Assembly (NCBI RefSeq): GCF_944324525.1
Contig: NZ_CALUWS010000028.1
Location: 1 to 39,647, forward strand
Source: an uncultured Desulfovibrio sp.
GTDB taxonomy: Bacteria > Desulfobacterota > Desulfovibrionia > Desulfovibrionales > Desulfovibrionaceae
DNA length: 39,647 nucleotides
Direction of reading: 5' to 3'
The notes below the pieces were generated by a model. The model did not search any database and had not been told where the DNA came from. It saw only the letters and a list, made by a program, of their open reading frames with translations. Positions 39,433 to 39,647 of the stretch are shown here, one piece after another (positions within the stretch are counted from its first letter, which is position 1; each line of letters opens with the position of its first letter). A program made the translations under genes and the position numbers.

Positions 39433-39647
39433 ATCTGTTGAAATAAATTGAAAATTTATATTAAAAGGCCTTGGCCGGGTGACGCTGCGCTGTCGCCATG
39501 TTCCCCGCGAACCATCGTTCGGGAGACCAGCGGTTGGGAGACGGTCTGCGGGAGAATCCCTCCCCGTCATCCTCCAGAACAAGAGTTTTTGCGGGAGGAA
39601 AGGGGGGCGCGGGGGGAAAGGAGGGGGCTTTTTGCAAAAAGCCTCCT
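39433..39647. other. Window end, no gene recognised
   Basis: About 215 bases without a supported gene. The last 30 bases form a hairpin, AGGAGGGGGCTTTTT with AAAAAGCCTCCT (39617-39647), cut off by the window edge. It resembles a terminator but the flanking T-run, if any, lies outside. Confidence 0.4.

Noticed and set aside
1-39647. CRISPR array
   Set aside because: Regular repeats in the window are the Sel1 coding repeats, which are contiguous 108-base units without spacers, and the dispersed R1-R3 families.

Overview
The window reads as chromosome from a high-GC sulfate-reducing deltaproteobacterium of the Desulfovibrionaceae (a Desulfovibrio or close relative). The grounds are the gene content: a fumarate reductase with malic enzyme and two-subunit fumarase, an orange-protein (ORP)-like cluster with paired ferredoxin-containing MinD ATPases, a TunR-type tungstate regulator beside tupABC, and a tungsten-type aldehyde oxidoreductase. 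Assignments come from reading motifs and family resemblance; no database search was possible.

Layout. 1-1900 is AT-rich accessory debris: a decayed PAAR (type VI secretion tip) gene, a small intact unknown gene, and a broken IS1595-type transposase end, followed by two dispersed repeats. 1916-9467 (minus strand) holds two giant, cysteine-rich Sel1-repeat proteins that are clear paralogues. A tRNA-Pro with its own promoter and terminator follows, then a CgeB-like glycosyltransferase. 12110-19728 is a co-directional malate/fumarate cassette: malic enzyme, DASS carrier, fumarase alpha and beta, and fumarate reductase cytochrome b, flavoprotein and iron-sulfur subunits. Together these can import a C4-dicarboxylate, oxidise part of it to pyruvate and reduce the rest to succinate. 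A CBS-ACT protein follows.

21131-24390 is an ORP-like cluster: a DUF134 and FeMo-co-binding-domain fusion, two ferredoxin-containing ATPases, a NifX/ORP-like protein and a degenerate receiver-like protein. It is closed by a bidirectional terminator shared with an orphan TRAP-type binding protein on the other strand. 25690-31843 is a less GC-rich block with a NitT/TauT-type ABC importer made of two different ATPases and two different permeases, a small membrane protein and two paralogous binding proteins. The two ATPases carry complementary defects that would give one canonical and one degenerate ATP site.

32292-39311 is a tungsten block: tunR-like regulator, tupA, tupB and tupC, an aldehyde:ferredoxin oxidoreductase-type enzyme, a MoaD/ThiS-like protein and a ThiF/MoeB-like protein. 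This would cover tungstate sensing and uptake, one candidate tungsten enzyme, and part of its sulfur-carrier chemistry.

Three families of palindrome-rich, non-coding repeats (called R1, R2 and R3 here) are scattered through the window, mostly just after gene 3' ends. They sometimes supply the TAG stop codon, one splits tupA from tupBC, and one sits in the tunR leader. These repeats and the asymmetric ABC importer are the least explained features.
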